DNA of 45,072 nucleotides from an uncultured Eubacteriales bacterium (GTDB taxonomy: Bacteria > Bacillota > Clostridia > Oscillospirales > CAG-382): NCBI GenBank assembly GCA_934446095.1, contig CAKSDR010000009.1, forward strand, positions 1-45,072, in the 5' to 3' direction. The notes beneath the pieces were generated by a model. It worked only from the letters and a program-made list of their open reading frames with translations, made no database searches and was not told where the DNA came from. The position numbers and the translations under genes are program-made. Position 1 is the first letter of the stretch; each line of letters starts with the position of its first letter. This document shows positions 21,322 to 30,081 of the stretch, one piece after another.

Positions 21322-23550
21322 ATGAACAGGCTTGCAAAAAAACCATATTTTACGAGAGTGGCAATAATAATATCCGTTTTTCTTGTTTTACTTGCGGCTT
21401 TAATAAGAAATCTTGTAAAAGTTCAACTTGTGGACAACGAAAAATATAAAGACAAAGCGTTTTTGCAATACACAACGGAGTTATCCATAAATCCGAAACG
21501 CGGCACAATTTATGACAGAAATATGAAAGCGCTTGCGGTAAGTGCTACGGTTGAAAACATAATAGTTGCTCCGCGCGAGATAGAAGAGGAAATGATAGAG
21601 CCGATAGCCCAGTTTCTTTCGCAGACTCTGGAACTTGATAAAGATACCGTTCTTGCAAAACTGAAAAAAAGAGACAGCATGTATCAGATAATAAAGAAGC
21701 AGGTTGAAAAGGAAACTGCTGACAAGATACGTGTTTTCATGAGCGAAAACAATTTATCGAACGGAATACATTTTGAAGATAATACCAAAAGATATTATCC
21801 GGACGGAAATTTTGCATCTCACGTTTTGGGTTTTACAAATTCTGACAATGTCGGGGCGTACGGCATTGAAGCAAAATATGAAAATTATCTCAAGGGCGTT
21901 CCCGGCAAAGTAATTACTGCGCAGAATGCCAAAGGCAAGGATATGCCTTTTGAATATGAAAGTTACATAGGAGCCGAAAACGGAACGAATCTTGTGCTTA
22001 CAATAGATTGGTCCATTCAATATTTTCTTGAAAAAAATCTTGAAGCGGCGCTTGAAGATACAAATGCGCAAAACAGAGTGTTCGGAATAGTGATGGATGT
22101 CAACACCGCAGAAATTCTTGCGATAGCGACAAAACCCGACTTTGACCCAAACGACCCGTATACCCTTGACGCAAGATCGCAGAAAAAACTCGACGAGTTT
22201 CAGGGGACTGAAGAGGAAAAGAAAACGTATTACAAGGAACTGCTTGAAGAACTGTGGAAAAATAAAGCGGTAACCGAAATATACGAACCCGGTTCAACAT
22301 TTAAACTTGTAACGTCGGCAATTGCGCTCGAAGAAAATCTTGTAAAAGCCGGCGACGGATTTTACTGTCCCGGACATAAAACGGTTGCGGGAAAAGTAAT
22401 ACACTGTCACAAGGTAAGCGGTCACGGAAGCGAAACTTTTGCGCAGGGACTGCAGAATTCCTGTAACCCGGTTTTTATGACCCTTGCCGAAAGGATAGGA
22501 AAATATAAATTTTACGAATATTTCAAAGCGTTCGGAATGACCGAACGCACAAATATTGATTTGCCGGGCGAGGCGTCGAGTATATATCATACCGATATAA
22601 AAGGTTTTAATGATGTAGAACTTGCAGTATACTCATTCGGACAGACGTTTAAAGTTACACCATTGCAGCTTATGCGCGCAGCGTCTGCTGTTGCAAACGG
22701 AGGATATCTTTTGCAGCCGCACATTGTAAAGGAACTTGTCGACGATGACGGAAACGTTATTGAAAGTTACGATACAAAGGTTGTCCGTCAGGTTATTTCG
22801 GAAAATACTTCAAAGCAGATTATGCAGATTCTTGCCGACGGAATAAACGTCGGGTCAACCAAAAACGCATATGTCAAAGGATATAGCGTTGCGGCAAAAA
22901 CCGGTACTTCTCAGAAAAGAGATAAAGTAAACCCCAAGACCGGCGAAAAAGACCTTATGATCGGTTCGTGCATCGCATTTGCTCCTGCAAATGATCCTCA
23001 GATAGCGGTTCTTATAGCAATAGACGAACCTTCAAACGGGCAGTATTACGGCGGAGTTATTGCGGCTCCCGTTGTATCTGCGGTGCTTACGGATGTTCTT
23101 CCGTACCTCAATATTCCGCCGGAACTTACGGACGCAGAAAAAGAAAGTATGGGAGTTTGCGTTTCCAATTATAGAAACACAACTGTTGCGGATGCAAAAA
23201 CAAAGATAGAAAAAGATAAACTTAACTATAAAGTGATAGGCGACGGAGAAGTTGTAATAGAACAGTTCCCGAGGGACGGCACTTATGTTTCGTCGGGAGG
23301 AATTGTGGTATTGTATACGGGAAGTTCTGTGCCGCAGTCGAATGTGACTGTGCCGAATGTTATGAATCTTTCCCCGTCGGAGGCAAACAGGAAAATTATA
23401 AACAGCGGACTTAATATAAAAATGAACGGAACATATCAGGAAGGCATAGGCGGCGCGGTTTCAGTATCCCAGTTGCCGGAAGCCGGAGAAAAAGTACAGC
23501 CCGGAACTGTTGTAACAGTTACATTTAAACATTTGGACGGTACCGATTGA
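21322..23550 (+). CDS. spoVD: Class B penicillin-binding protein with two PASTA domains (SpoVD/PBP2B-like)
   Basis: A 742-residue septal transpeptidase that cross-links peptidoglycan outside the membrane. It has an N-terminal membrane anchor at about 11-30 and a PBP dimerisation domain with NPKRGTIYDRN near 57-67. The transpeptidase domain has active Ser325 in STFK, SCN at 380-382 and KTGTS at 526-530. Two C-terminal PASTA repeats follow at roughly 610-668 and 672-738. PASTA-bearing class B PBPs of Firmicutes dcw clusters include vegetative PBP2B and sporulation-specific SpoVD; as the only one here, it may serve the main division role. The next gene is mraY rather than murE, an unusual gap in the cluster. 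Confidence 0.95.
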   Translation: MNRLAKKPYFTRVAIIISVFLVLLAALIRNLVKVQLVDNEKYKDKAFLQYTTELSINPKRGTIYDRNMKALAVSATVENIIVAPREIEEEMIEPIAQFLSQTLELDKDTVLAKLKKRDSMYQIIKKQVEKETADKIRVFMSENNLSNGIHFEDNTKRYYPDGNFASHVLGFTNSDNVGAYGIEAKYENYLKGVPGKVITAQNAKGKDMPFEYESYIGAENGTNLVLTIDWSIQYFLEKNLEAALEDTNAQNRVFGIVMDVNTAEILAIATKPDFDPNDPYTLDARSQKKLDEFQGTEEEKKTYYKELLEELWKNKAVTEIYEPGSTFKLVTSAIALEENLVKAGDGFYCPGHKTVAGKVIHCHKVSGHGSETFAQGLQNSCNPVFMTLAERIGKYKFYEYFKAFGMTERTNIDLPGEASSIYHTDIKGFNDVELAVYSFGQTFKVTPLQLMRAASAVANGGYLLQPHIVKELVDDDGNVIESYDTKVVRQVISENTSKQIMQILADGINVGSTKNAYVKGYSVAAKTGTSQKRDKVNPKTGEKDLMIGSCIAFAPANDPQIAVLIAIDEPSNGQYYGGVIAAPVVSAVLTDVLPYLNIPPELTDAEKESMGVCVSNYRNTTVADAKTKIEKDKLNYKVIGDGEVVIEQFPRDGTYVSSGGIVVLYTGSSVPQSNVTVPNVMNLSPSEANRKIINSGLNIKMNGTYQEGIGGAVSVSQLPEAGEKVQPGTVVTVTFKHLDGTD

Positions 23551-23578
23551 TAGTTTTGTGTTTCGGGTGGTGTAATAA

Positions 23579-24568
23579 ATGTTAAATGAGGCAATAATAT
23601 CTTTCGCGGCAAGTTTTTTAATAACATTGATATGCGGTAAAAAACTTATCCCCGTGCTTAAAAGTATAAAAATGGGTCAGAAAATACTCGACATAGGACC
23701 TAGATGGCATAAATCCAAAGAAGGAACCCCGACTATGGGGGGACTTACATTTATAATTGCGGTAACCTTTACGGTGTTGGGATTCGGAATATATACGGTT
23801 GCAAGACACGGAGTGTCAAATATAAAAATTTTATGTATAAACTATATATTTATACTTCTTTGCGGACTTGTGGGCTTTGTTGACGATTATGTAAAGTTTG
23901 TAAAAAAACAAAACAAAGGCCTTTCCGCTGGGCAGAAACTTATTTTGCAGTTTTTAAGCGCCGCCGCATACTTGTTTGCCCTCAAGATAAATTCGGCTTT
24001 AAGCACTGTAATCGAATTTCCTTTTACAGACGCAACGGTCGATCTTGGAATATTTTATTATATTTTGCTGATGGCAGGCATAGTATTTACTGTAAACAGC
24101 GTAAATCTTACAGACGGAATAGACGGCCTTGCGGCAAGCGTTTCTGCTGTGGCAGTGCTTTTCTTTGCCGTAGTGTGCTATAAAGCGGGATACGAACAGC
24201 CGATGGTTTTGTGCTGCGCAGTATTCGGAGGATGCGCTGCGTTTTTGGTTTACAATTTTCATCCCGCGAAGGTTTTTATGGGCGATACAGGTTCGCTTTT
24301 CCTGGGCGGAGTTGTAAGCGTTGCCGCTTTATGGATAGGAAAACCTGTGCTTTTGGCATTTGTCGGATTTATTTATTTTGTAGAGTCCGCGTCAGTAATA
24401 CTGCAGGTTTTGTCGTATAAACTGTTCGGCAAAAGGATTTTTAAGATGAGTCCTATTCATCATCATTTTGAAATGTGCGGATGGAGCGAGATAAAAATTG
24501 TATTTGTATTCTCGTGCATAACTGCAATAATGTCGGCAATAGGAGTATACGGATTTTCAATAAGGTAA
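23579..24568 (+). CDS. mraY: Phospho-N-acetylmuramoyl-pentapeptide-transferase
   Basis: MraY moves phospho-MurNAc-pentapeptide from UDP to undecaprenyl phosphate, making lipid I at the membrane. The 329-residue product has about ten hydrophobic helices and the catalytic motifs VDDYVKF, NLTDGIDGLA, GDTGSLFLG and HHHFEMCGW. The N-terminal GPRWHKSKEGTPTMGGLTF is also diagnostic. The ATG follows a GGGTGGTG ribosome site by about eight bases. It sits directly after spoVD; murE and murF, which usually come between, are absent. Confidence 0.97.
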   Translation: MLNEAIISFAASFLITLICGKKLIPVLKSIKMGQKILDIGPRWHKSKEGTPTMGGLTFIIAVTFTVLGFGIYTVARHGVSNIKILCINYIFILLCGLVGFVDDYVKFVKKQNKGLSAGQKLILQFLSAAAYLFALKINSALSTVIEFPFTDATVDLGIFYYILLMAGIVFTVNSVNLTDGIDGLAASVSAVAVLFFAVVCYKAGYEQPMVLCCAVFGGCAAFLVYNFHPAKVFMGDTGSLFLGGVVSVAALWIGKPVLLAFVGFIYFVESASVILQVLSYKLFGKRIFKMSPIHHHFEMCGWSEIKIVFVFSCITAIMSAIGVYGFSIR

Positions 24569-24595
24569 ATGCATAATACGTGAATCGGAGGCATA

Positions 24596-26020
24596 ATGAC
24601 GGAGAAGGGGAAACTTTACAAACATGACAATATACTTGTAAGAGTTGTCGGCGGAGTTGACAGACAGTTTCTGGGCATTATAATTTTATTTTTGTGCATA
24701 GGCTCCGTTATGGTACTCAGCGCAAGTTATGTATACGCAAAGGAATATGAAGGGGACAGTTACTATTACGCAAAAAAACAGTTAATATTTGTTATACTCG
24801 GACTTGCGGCAATGGTGTTTTCGATGAATTTCGACTATAATAAACTCAGAAAGTATTCGCTTTTAATATTCGGCGCCGCAACTGTTATGCTTATGCTTGT
24901 GCTTGTAATAGGAAAAAGCGGAGGCGGCGCGCAAAGATGGATATATATAGGTCCTGTGTCCGTGCAGCCTTCGGAAATTATGAAGTTTGCGGTAATTCTT
25001 TTGTCCGCAGACTATATAGACAAATATTCCGATAAAATAAAACTTCGCGGTCAGCCAAAATCAATGACAAGAATATCACTGCCGTTTCTGTTCCTTTTCT
25101 TTGCAGGTGCAGTAATTGCAGTCATTCCTTTTGTTATAGGAAAAGTGGTGCAGAAACTTGCCGGAAGTACGGAACAATATCTTGAAGACGGAAGTTTGAA
25201 TAAATACTTTTCCCTTTATAATACCATAAAGAATATGTCGGCGCTGCTTGTAATTGCAGGCATTGCGCTTGTAATTTTTTCTTTTATATTCGCCAAAAAG
25301 AAAGACATAGTTCACAATGCTCCGGATTTTGTATACGGCGTATTTCCTTTTGCGTGCATAATAGCGCTTGTCGGCGGACTTCTTATAGCCCAGCCGCATT
25401 TGTCGGGACTTATAATTATCTGCACCCTTGTGCTTATAATGATGACGGTCGGAGGCTCAAGCCTTAAATATATTTCAACCGCAGTTGCTTTTGTCGGCGG
25501 ACTTATGCTTATGCTCATGAAAATTTTTCCGCATGCAAGCAAAAGACTTATGGTTTGGTCAAATCCTTTTGACTACCTGAAAGACGACGGATGGCAGCCG
25601 GCCCAGTCGCTGTATGCCATAGGAAACGGCGGACTGTGGGGAGTTGGACTCGGCAACAGCAGACAAAAACATTTGTATCTTCCGGAACCGCAGAACGACT
25701 ATATATTTGCAATTTTATGCGAAGAACTCGGATTTATAGGAGCGCTTATTGTAATATGCATGTTCGTGTTTTTCGTATACAGGGGCATTAAAATTGCGTT
25801 TCGCGCGCCCGATCGCTTTTCGGCGCTGCTCGTTACGGGAATTGTTTCTCAGGTAGGATTGCAGGCGCTTTTGAATATGATGGTTGTTACAAATACGATT
25901 CCGAGTACCGGAATATCTCTCCCGTTTTTCAGTTACGGCGGGTCGTCGCTTTTTATACTAATGTGCGAAATGGGAGTAGTGTTATCGGTATCAAGATATT
26001 CCATACTTGAAAAAAAGTAA
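24596..26020 (+). CDS. ftsW: FtsW/SpoVE-type septal peptidoglycan glycosyltransferase with insertion
   Basis: A SEDS-family polytopic membrane protein that polymerises lipid II with its partner class B PBP. The core motifs are GGAQRWIYIGPVSVQPSEIMKF near 109-131, LIAQPHLSG near 263-271 and the C-terminal FSYGGSSLFILM. At 474 residues it is about 80-90 longer than usual. The excess lies between DKYSDKIKL (about 150) and VFPFACIIAL (about 249) and holds two extra hydrophobic segments near 161-182 and 213-232, joined by a polar stretch. Sporulation SpoVE and vegetative FtsW are close homologues and cannot be told apart here. GGAG precedes the start by six bases. Confidence 0.93.
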   Translation: MTEKGKLYKHDNILVRVVGGVDRQFLGIIILFLCIGSVMVLSASYVYAKEYEGDSYYYAKKQLIFVILGLAAMVFSMNFDYNKLRKYSLLIFGAATVMLMLVLVIGKSGGGAQRWIYIGPVSVQPSEIMKFAVILLSADYIDKYSDKIKLRGQPKSMTRISLPFLFLFFAGAVIAVIPFVIGKVVQKLAGSTEQYLEDGSLNKYFSLYNTIKNMSALLVIAGIALVIFSFIFAKKKDIVHNAPDFVYGVFPFACIIALVGGLLIAQPHLSGLIIICTLVLIMMTVGGSSLKYISTAVAFVGGLMLMLMKIFPHASKRLMVWSNPFDYLKDDGWQPAQSLYAIGNGGLWGVGLGNSRQKHLYLPEPQNDYIFAILCEELGFIGALIVICMFVFFVYRGIKIAFRAPDRFSALLVTGIVSQVGLQALLNMMVVTNTIPSTGISLPFFSYGGSSLFILMCEMGVVLSVSRYSILEKK

Positions 26021-26061
26021 ATTATTAATATATAAAGTCGTGTGCATTGGAGAATCAACTG

Positions 26062-27204
26062 ATGAGAGTGTTGTTAAGCGGCGGCGGAACCGGAGGACAT
26101 ATAAATCCGGCTCTTGCAATTGCCGGAAAAATAAAAAAAGAACAGCCGGACTGCAAGATAGAATATGTCGGGACAAAAAAAGGTCTTGAGGTAGTTCTTG
26201 TGCCGAAGGAGGACATAAAAATTCATTATGTCCATGTAAAGGGTTTCAGAAGAAAACTTTCTTTCGAAAACATAGGCGCTGCGGTTGAGGCTGTAACTTC
26301 CGTTATAGAAGCAAAAAAAATAATAAAGCAGTTTTGCCCGGATATTGTTATAGGAACCGGAGGCTACGTATGCTGGCCGGTCCTTAAAGCTGCGGCAGAT
26401 ATGGGTATACCGACAATGATACACGAATCAAACGCCGTTCCGGGCGTGGCAACAAAAATGCTGTCGAGATATGTCGATAAAATCCTTTTGAATTTCGAAG
26501 AAACAAGAAAATATCTGACAGTGCCGGAGGAAAAGACGGAAATTGTCGGCAATCCTTTGAAATCACAGATAACAGGTTATTCTGCACCTGCGGCAAAATG
26601 CCTCATAGGTGTAAAGGACGACAAACCTTTGCTTTTGTCATACGGCGGAAGCCTTGGCGCTGCAAGAATAAATGAAACGATCCTTGACATGATAAGGGAA
26701 TATTCCCTTAAAGAACAGATATATCACATACATGCCACGGGAAGCAGGTATTTTGACGAGATAAGAGATAAATGCCTTCAGAACGGATTTAAACAGGTAA
26801 GCGAAAACGAGATAATATCCGGAAATGTTTCGATAAGAAAATATATATACGACATGCCGAAAGTTTTGTGCGCCGCGGATATTGTGATATGCAGGGGCGG
26901 AGCCATGACCATATCCGAGATATCTGCCTGCGGAAAAGCGGCGATTATAATTCCGTCTCCGAATGTTACAAATAACCACCAGTATAAAAATGCCGAGGTG
27001 CTGCAGAAAGCCGGCGCGGCAGTTCTTATCGAAGAGAAAAATCTTGACGCACAAGTCATAGTGAATACGATATCCGATCTTATAAATAATAAAGAAAAGA
27101 CGAGCAGCATGCAGAAAAATATAAGAAAGTTTGCAGTATCCGACAGCCTTGACAGAATATATTCTTCAATTTGCAGATTGCTGTCTAAAAATACGGAGAG
27201 TTGA
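26062..27204 (+). CDS. murG: UDP-N-acetylglucosamine transferase
   Basis: MurG adds GlcNAc to lipid I, forming lipid II on the inner membrane face. The 380-residue GT-B enzyme has the N-terminal glycine loop LLSGGGTGGHINPALAI, GTGGYVCWPVLKAA, HESNAVPG and the UDP-binding segment ICRGGAMTISEISACGKAAIIIPSP. The NNHQYKNAEVL motif follows. The ATG at 26062 is nine bases after GGAG; an in-frame TTG at 26047 overlaps the ribosome site and is rejected. It lies between ftsW and divIB as in other Firmicutes. Confidence 0.97.
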   Translation: MRVLLSGGGTGGHINPALAIAGKIKKEQPDCKIEYVGTKKGLEVVLVPKEDIKIHYVHVKGFRRKLSFENIGAAVEAVTSVIEAKKIIKQFCPDIVIGTGGYVCWPVLKAAADMGIPTMIHESNAVPGVATKMLSRYVDKILLNFEETRKYLTVPEEKTEIVGNPLKSQITGYSAPAAKCLIGVKDDKPLLLSYGGSLGAARINETILDMIREYSLKEQIYHIHATGSRYFDEIRDKCLQNGFKQVSENEIISGNVSIRKYIYDMPKVLCAADIVICRGGAMTISEISACGKAAIIIPSPNVTNNHQYKNAEVLQKAGAAVLIEEKNLDAQVIVNTISDLINNKEKTSSMQKNIRKFAVSDSLDRIYSSICRLLSKNTES

Positions 27205-28077
27205 ATGGAAAATCAGCGCAAAGACCGTAAGTCGGAAAAGGCATACCACGAGAACAGGGCAAGGGAAATTTACGACAATACATATTATTATTCACCGAGA
27301 AAAATTGACCTTGAACTTGCAAAAAAGCAAAGACGCAAGAGAAAAGCGGCGGAAACAGCAATAAAACTTTTTACGGTGTTTGCTGCCGCGTTTTTGTGCT
27401 GCGCATTTTTTTACAGCACTTTTTTTAATCTCAAGGAAGTCGAAACCGACAGCAATTCGGAATATACTGCGGAGGAAATACGAAAAAGCGCGGGACTTGT
27501 TTATGGCGAGAATTTATTGTCGATAGACAAAAACAAGGTTGCAAAAGGAATATCCGCATCGATCCCGTATGCCGGAAAGGTTACGGTAAAGAAAATCCTG
27601 CCGTCAAAAATCAAAATATCGGTTGAGAAGGCGGAAGGAATAATGTATGTGACTTTGGGCAAAAGTTATTATATTCTTTCAAAAGACCTTACTGTGCTGT
27701 GCAGAGTTGACAATATTGACAAAATAGAACTTGAGAATCTTATCAAGGCCGACAGTCGTGATATTGAAACATGTCTTACCGGAGAAAAAATCAGATTTTC
27801 GGATGAAGATGTGTATAATATATTTGTACAACTTCTGGAAAAACTTGAAGAAAAACAACTGCTCGGTTTATGCGGAGAAATTGATGTCACGAGCAAGTTC
27901 AATATAAAAATTATGTATCAGAACAGATTTGAAGTTATTCTCGGCGATAGGTATGATATTGACCTGAAACTTGATTTTATGCAGAAAATAATCGAAACGA
28001 TGGGCGATACCGACAGCGGAAAAATAGACGTGTCGGATAAAAATTTGAGGGAAGGCGTCGTGTCGTTATACAGATAA
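27205..28077 (+). CDS. divIB: Cell division protein DivIB/FtsQ
   Basis: The 290-residue bitopic protein has a basic cytoplasmic tail (about 1-52), one membrane helix at about 53-72 (IKLFTVFAAAFLCCAFFYST), and an extracytoplasmic POTRA domain. The POTRA opens NLKEVETDSNSEYTAEEIRKSAGLVYGENLLSIDK and includes the family strand PYAGKVTVKKILPSKIKISVEK. A beta domain follows. DivIB works with FtsL and DivIC in the divisome. The ATG directly follows the murG stop with GGAGAG upstream, so the two are coupled. The cytoplasmic tail with EKAYHENRAREIYDN is unlike most DivIB proteins and may be lineage-specific. Confidence 0.88.
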   Translation: MENQRKDRKSEKAYHENRAREIYDNTYYYSPRKIDLELAKKQRRKRKAAETAIKLFTVFAAAFLCCAFFYSTFFNLKEVETDSNSEYTAEEIRKSAGLVYGENLLSIDKNKVAKGISASIPYAGKVTVKKILPSKIKISVEKAEGIMYVTLGKSYYILSKDLTVLCRVDNIDKIELENLIKADSRDIETCLTGEKIRFSDEDVYNIFVQLLEKLEEKQLLGLCGEIDVTSKFNIKIMYQNRFEVILGDRYDIDLKLDFMQKIIETMGDTDSGKIDVSDKNLREGVVSLYR

Positions 28078-28134
28078 ATTTTTATTATTCTGTTGTGTAA
28101 AATTACTAAAAAAATATTTTTTTGAAATTTACTA

Positions 28135-28163
28135 TTGAAAAAGTTAAAAAAAAATATTATTAT
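28135..28163 (+). promoter_or_regulatory. Probable promoter of ftsZ
   Basis: TTGAAA at 28135-28140 and TATTAT at 28158-28163 are 17 nt apart in a very AT-rich gap of 160 nt after divIB. A TATAAT at 28165-28170 could be used instead. ftsZ is thus likely also expressed independently of the cluster. Confidence 0.55.
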
Positions 28164-28238
28164 ATATAATATAGGATATTATAGGTATGTGCAACTTGTT
28201 GAAAATTTATGATTTATATAAACTAGGAGGAAACAAAA

Positions 28239-29345
28239 ATGCCATTCGAAATGGATACTGAGGTAATTGCCGACCAGTCTATTAAGGTTATAGGTATAGG
28301 CGGTGCCGGAAACAATGCGGTTAACAGAATGATCTCTTCAAATATAAAAGGGGTAGACTTTATAGCGGTAAACACCGATAAACAGGCACTTTGTCAGTCA
28401 TTGACGGCAGAAAAAATCATCATAGGCGAAAAAATCACCAAAGGCCGCGGAGCAGGCGCAAATCCGGATGTTGGACAAAGGGCAGCTGAAGAAAATCTTG
28501 ACGAAATAAGCAAGGCTCTTGAAGGTACGGACATGCTGTTCATAACATCAGGAATGGGCGGAGGTACCGGAACAGGCGCAGCCCCGGTTGTTGCAAAACT
28601 CGCAAGGGAAATGGGCATACTTACCGTCGGCATCGTGACAAAGCCGTTTGCTTTTGAAGGAAAAAGAAGAATGGAACAGGCGGAAAGAGGTATAGATAAT
28701 TTAAAAGATTATGTAGATTCTCTTATTGTTATTCCAAATGAAAGACTTAAATTTGTAACCGAAACAAGAATAACCATGTTCAACGCGTTTGAAATTGCGG
28801 ACGACGTACTACGTCAGGGCGTTCAGAGTATTTCCGAACTTATTAAAGTTACGGGATTCATTAACCTCGATTTTGCCGATGTAACGGCTATAATGTCAAA
28901 CGCAGGGCTTGCACATATGGGCGTCGGATACGGGAAAGGAAAGGACAAGGCGGAAATTGCATCCAAAACCGCAATCTCAAGTCCGCTTCTTGAAACCTCA
29001 ATCACAGGCGCGAAAGGTATTATTATCAACTTCACAGTATCTCCGGATATGGGTCTTGAAGAAGTTGACTATGCTTCAAATCTTATTGCAAGCGAAGCAA
29101 ACCCGGATGCTAACATAATATTCGGTGTTGCGTTTGATAAGAACTTTGAAGATGAAATGAGAGTTACGGTAATCGCAACAGGATTTGATGCAGGAAATAA
29201 ACCCGATGACAAGGCAAAGTCGGCCGGCGCTTATTTTGAAAAGAAAAATGATGAAAAACCGGCTGAGCAGAGCGAACCCGAAACCGAAACAAAATCAGAT
29301 TTTGATATTTACTCGCAGATTTTCGGCAACAGAGGCAAAAGATAA
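28239..29345 (+). CDS. ftsZ: Cell division GTPase FtsZ
   Basis: Tubulin-like GTPase that forms the division ring. The 368-residue product has GIGGAGNNAVNRM near 19-31, the GTP-binding signature GGGTGTG at 107-113 and the catalytic T7 loop NLDFADV. After the core comes a short charged linker and a C-terminal peptide DFDIYSQIFGNRGKR. The last element takes the place of the usual FtsA/SepF-binding tail but is divergent. A strong AGGAGG lies nine bases before the ATG. ftsA is not next to it, which is common in some Clostridia; SepF may anchor the ring, but it is not in this window. Confidence 0.98.
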   Translation: MPFEMDTEVIADQSIKVIGIGGAGNNAVNRMISSNIKGVDFIAVNTDKQALCQSLTAEKIIIGEKITKGRGAGANPDVGQRAAEENLDEISKALEGTDMLFITSGMGGGTGTGAAPVVAKLAREMGILTVGIVTKPFAFEGKRRMEQAERGIDNLKDYVDSLIVIPNERLKFVTETRITMFNAFEIADDVLRQGVQSISELIKVTGFINLDFADVTAIMSNAGLAHMGVGYGKGKDKAEIASKTAISSPLLETSITGAKGIIINFTVSPDMGLEEVDYASNLIASEANPDANIIFGVAFDKNFEDEMRVTVIATGFDAGNKPDDKAKSAGAYFEKKNDEKPAEQSEPETETKSDFDIYSQIFGNRGKR

Positions 29346-29355
29346 TTAAAAAAAT

Positions 29356-29385
29356 AAAGGTCCGAAATAAAATTTCGGACCTTTT
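29356..29385 (+). terminator. Terminator of ftsZ / dcw cluster
   Basis: AAAGGTCCGAAAT (29356-29368) pairs with its complement after a short loop and is followed by TTTT. It closes the dcw transcription unit. Confidence 0.88.
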
Positions 29386-29436
29386 GATTTTTTGTAAAAG
29401 TGTTTGATGCTTAATAGAGCAAATCACGATTCAGAT

Positions 29437-29578
29437 TGAAAATAAAAATTGCTGCATGAGTTCATGATTTTGTTATAATTTAAGAAGAACCGGGAAGTTA
29501 CACTTTTTGATGTTTGTTAAAATTTAATATTTGTACATATTTAAATGTTCGGATATAAAACTCCGGACTTTTTTGCGC
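29437..29578 (+). ncRNA. Candidate small RNA between ftsZ and rpmB
   Basis: A TATAAT at 29474-29479 with a weak TTGCTG 19 nt upstream could start transcription near 29486. A G-T-containing 7-bp stem (29547-29553 with 29562-29568) followed by T6 would end it near 29574. The resulting RNA of about 90 nt has no credible open reading frame. This is inferred only from promoter-like and terminator-like sequences, and no known family is recognised. Confidence 0.25.
29547..29574 (+). terminator. Intrinsic terminator in ftsZ-rpmB gap
   Basis: GTTCGGA (29547-29553) pairs with TCCGGAC (29562-29568), then T6. It faces the plus strand although ftsZ already has a terminator 170 nt upstream. Confidence 0.65.
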
Positions 29579-29610
29579 AAAAAAAAATAACAAGAATGAA
29601 TTCTTGTTAT
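29579..29610 (-). terminator. Terminator of rpmB
   Basis: The 11-bp perfect stem ATAACAAGAAT/ATTCTTGTTAT (29587-29610) is followed on the minus strand by a run of Ts (29587 down to about 29579). It lies about 60 nt after the rpmB stop. Confidence 0.88.
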
Positions 29611-29668
29611 CTTTAATATCCGGCACAGCGGTATATGACACATATATGAAGAAGTGTCGTTTATGCTT

Positions 29669-29857
29669 TTAGTTTGCTCTCGTAACTTTATCCGAACGCA
29701 AGCATCTTGTGCATACGTTGATTGTTTTGTGAGTTCCGCTAACAATTGCCTTAACTTTTCTTATGTTAGGCTTCCAAGTTCTGTTAGTCTTTCTGTTAGA
29801 GTGGGAAACATTATGTCCGAAAGAAACACCCTTACCGCAGATTTCGCATTTTGCCAT
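29669..29857 (-). CDS. rpmB: 50S ribosomal protein L28, zinc-binding form
   Basis: L28 is a small protein of the large ribosomal subunit. The 62-residue product begins MAKCEICGKGVSFGHNVSHS and contains NRTWKPNIRKVKA. Two Cys pairs, CEIC near the start and CTRC near the end, form the zinc site of the Cys-plus form of L28. The ATG at 29857 has AGGAGGTG six bases upstream; an earlier frame start at 29866 is rejected. The gene is monocistronic with its own promoter and terminator, and divergent from hprK. Confidence 0.97.
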   Translation of the reverse strand: MAKCEICGKGVSFGHNVSHSNRKTNRTWKPNIRKVKAIVSGTHKTINVCTRCLRSDKVTRAN

Positions 29858-29947
29858 TATGGACACCTCCTGTAAAGCAATTAAAAAATTGCAGAAAAAT
29901 CTTGTATTTATATATAAAACAACTATATATAATTGACAACATGTGAA

Positions 29948-29976
29948 ATTATAACATATAAAAATAAATATTTCAA
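29948..29976 (-). promoter_or_regulatory. Sigma-A promoter of rpmB
   Basis: TTGAAA (29976-29971) and TATAAT (29953-29948) are separated by 17 nt on the minus strand. The leader is about 85 nt. Confidence 0.82.
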
Positions 29977-30025
29977 GAGTTTTGTAAAAAAAACTGAAAA
30001 TATTTTACATAAATCTTTGCAATAC

Positions 30026-30054
30026 TTGAAAAAAAGGAAATATTATTATATAAT
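30026..30054 (+). promoter_or_regulatory. Sigma-A promoter of hprK
   Basis: TTGAAA at 30026-30031 and TATAAT at 30049-30054, spacing 17 nt. Transcription should begin near 30061, about 20 nt before the hprK ATG. Confidence 0.82.
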
Positions 30055-30081
30055 TAACAAAAAGAAGTAAAGGGGTATAAG

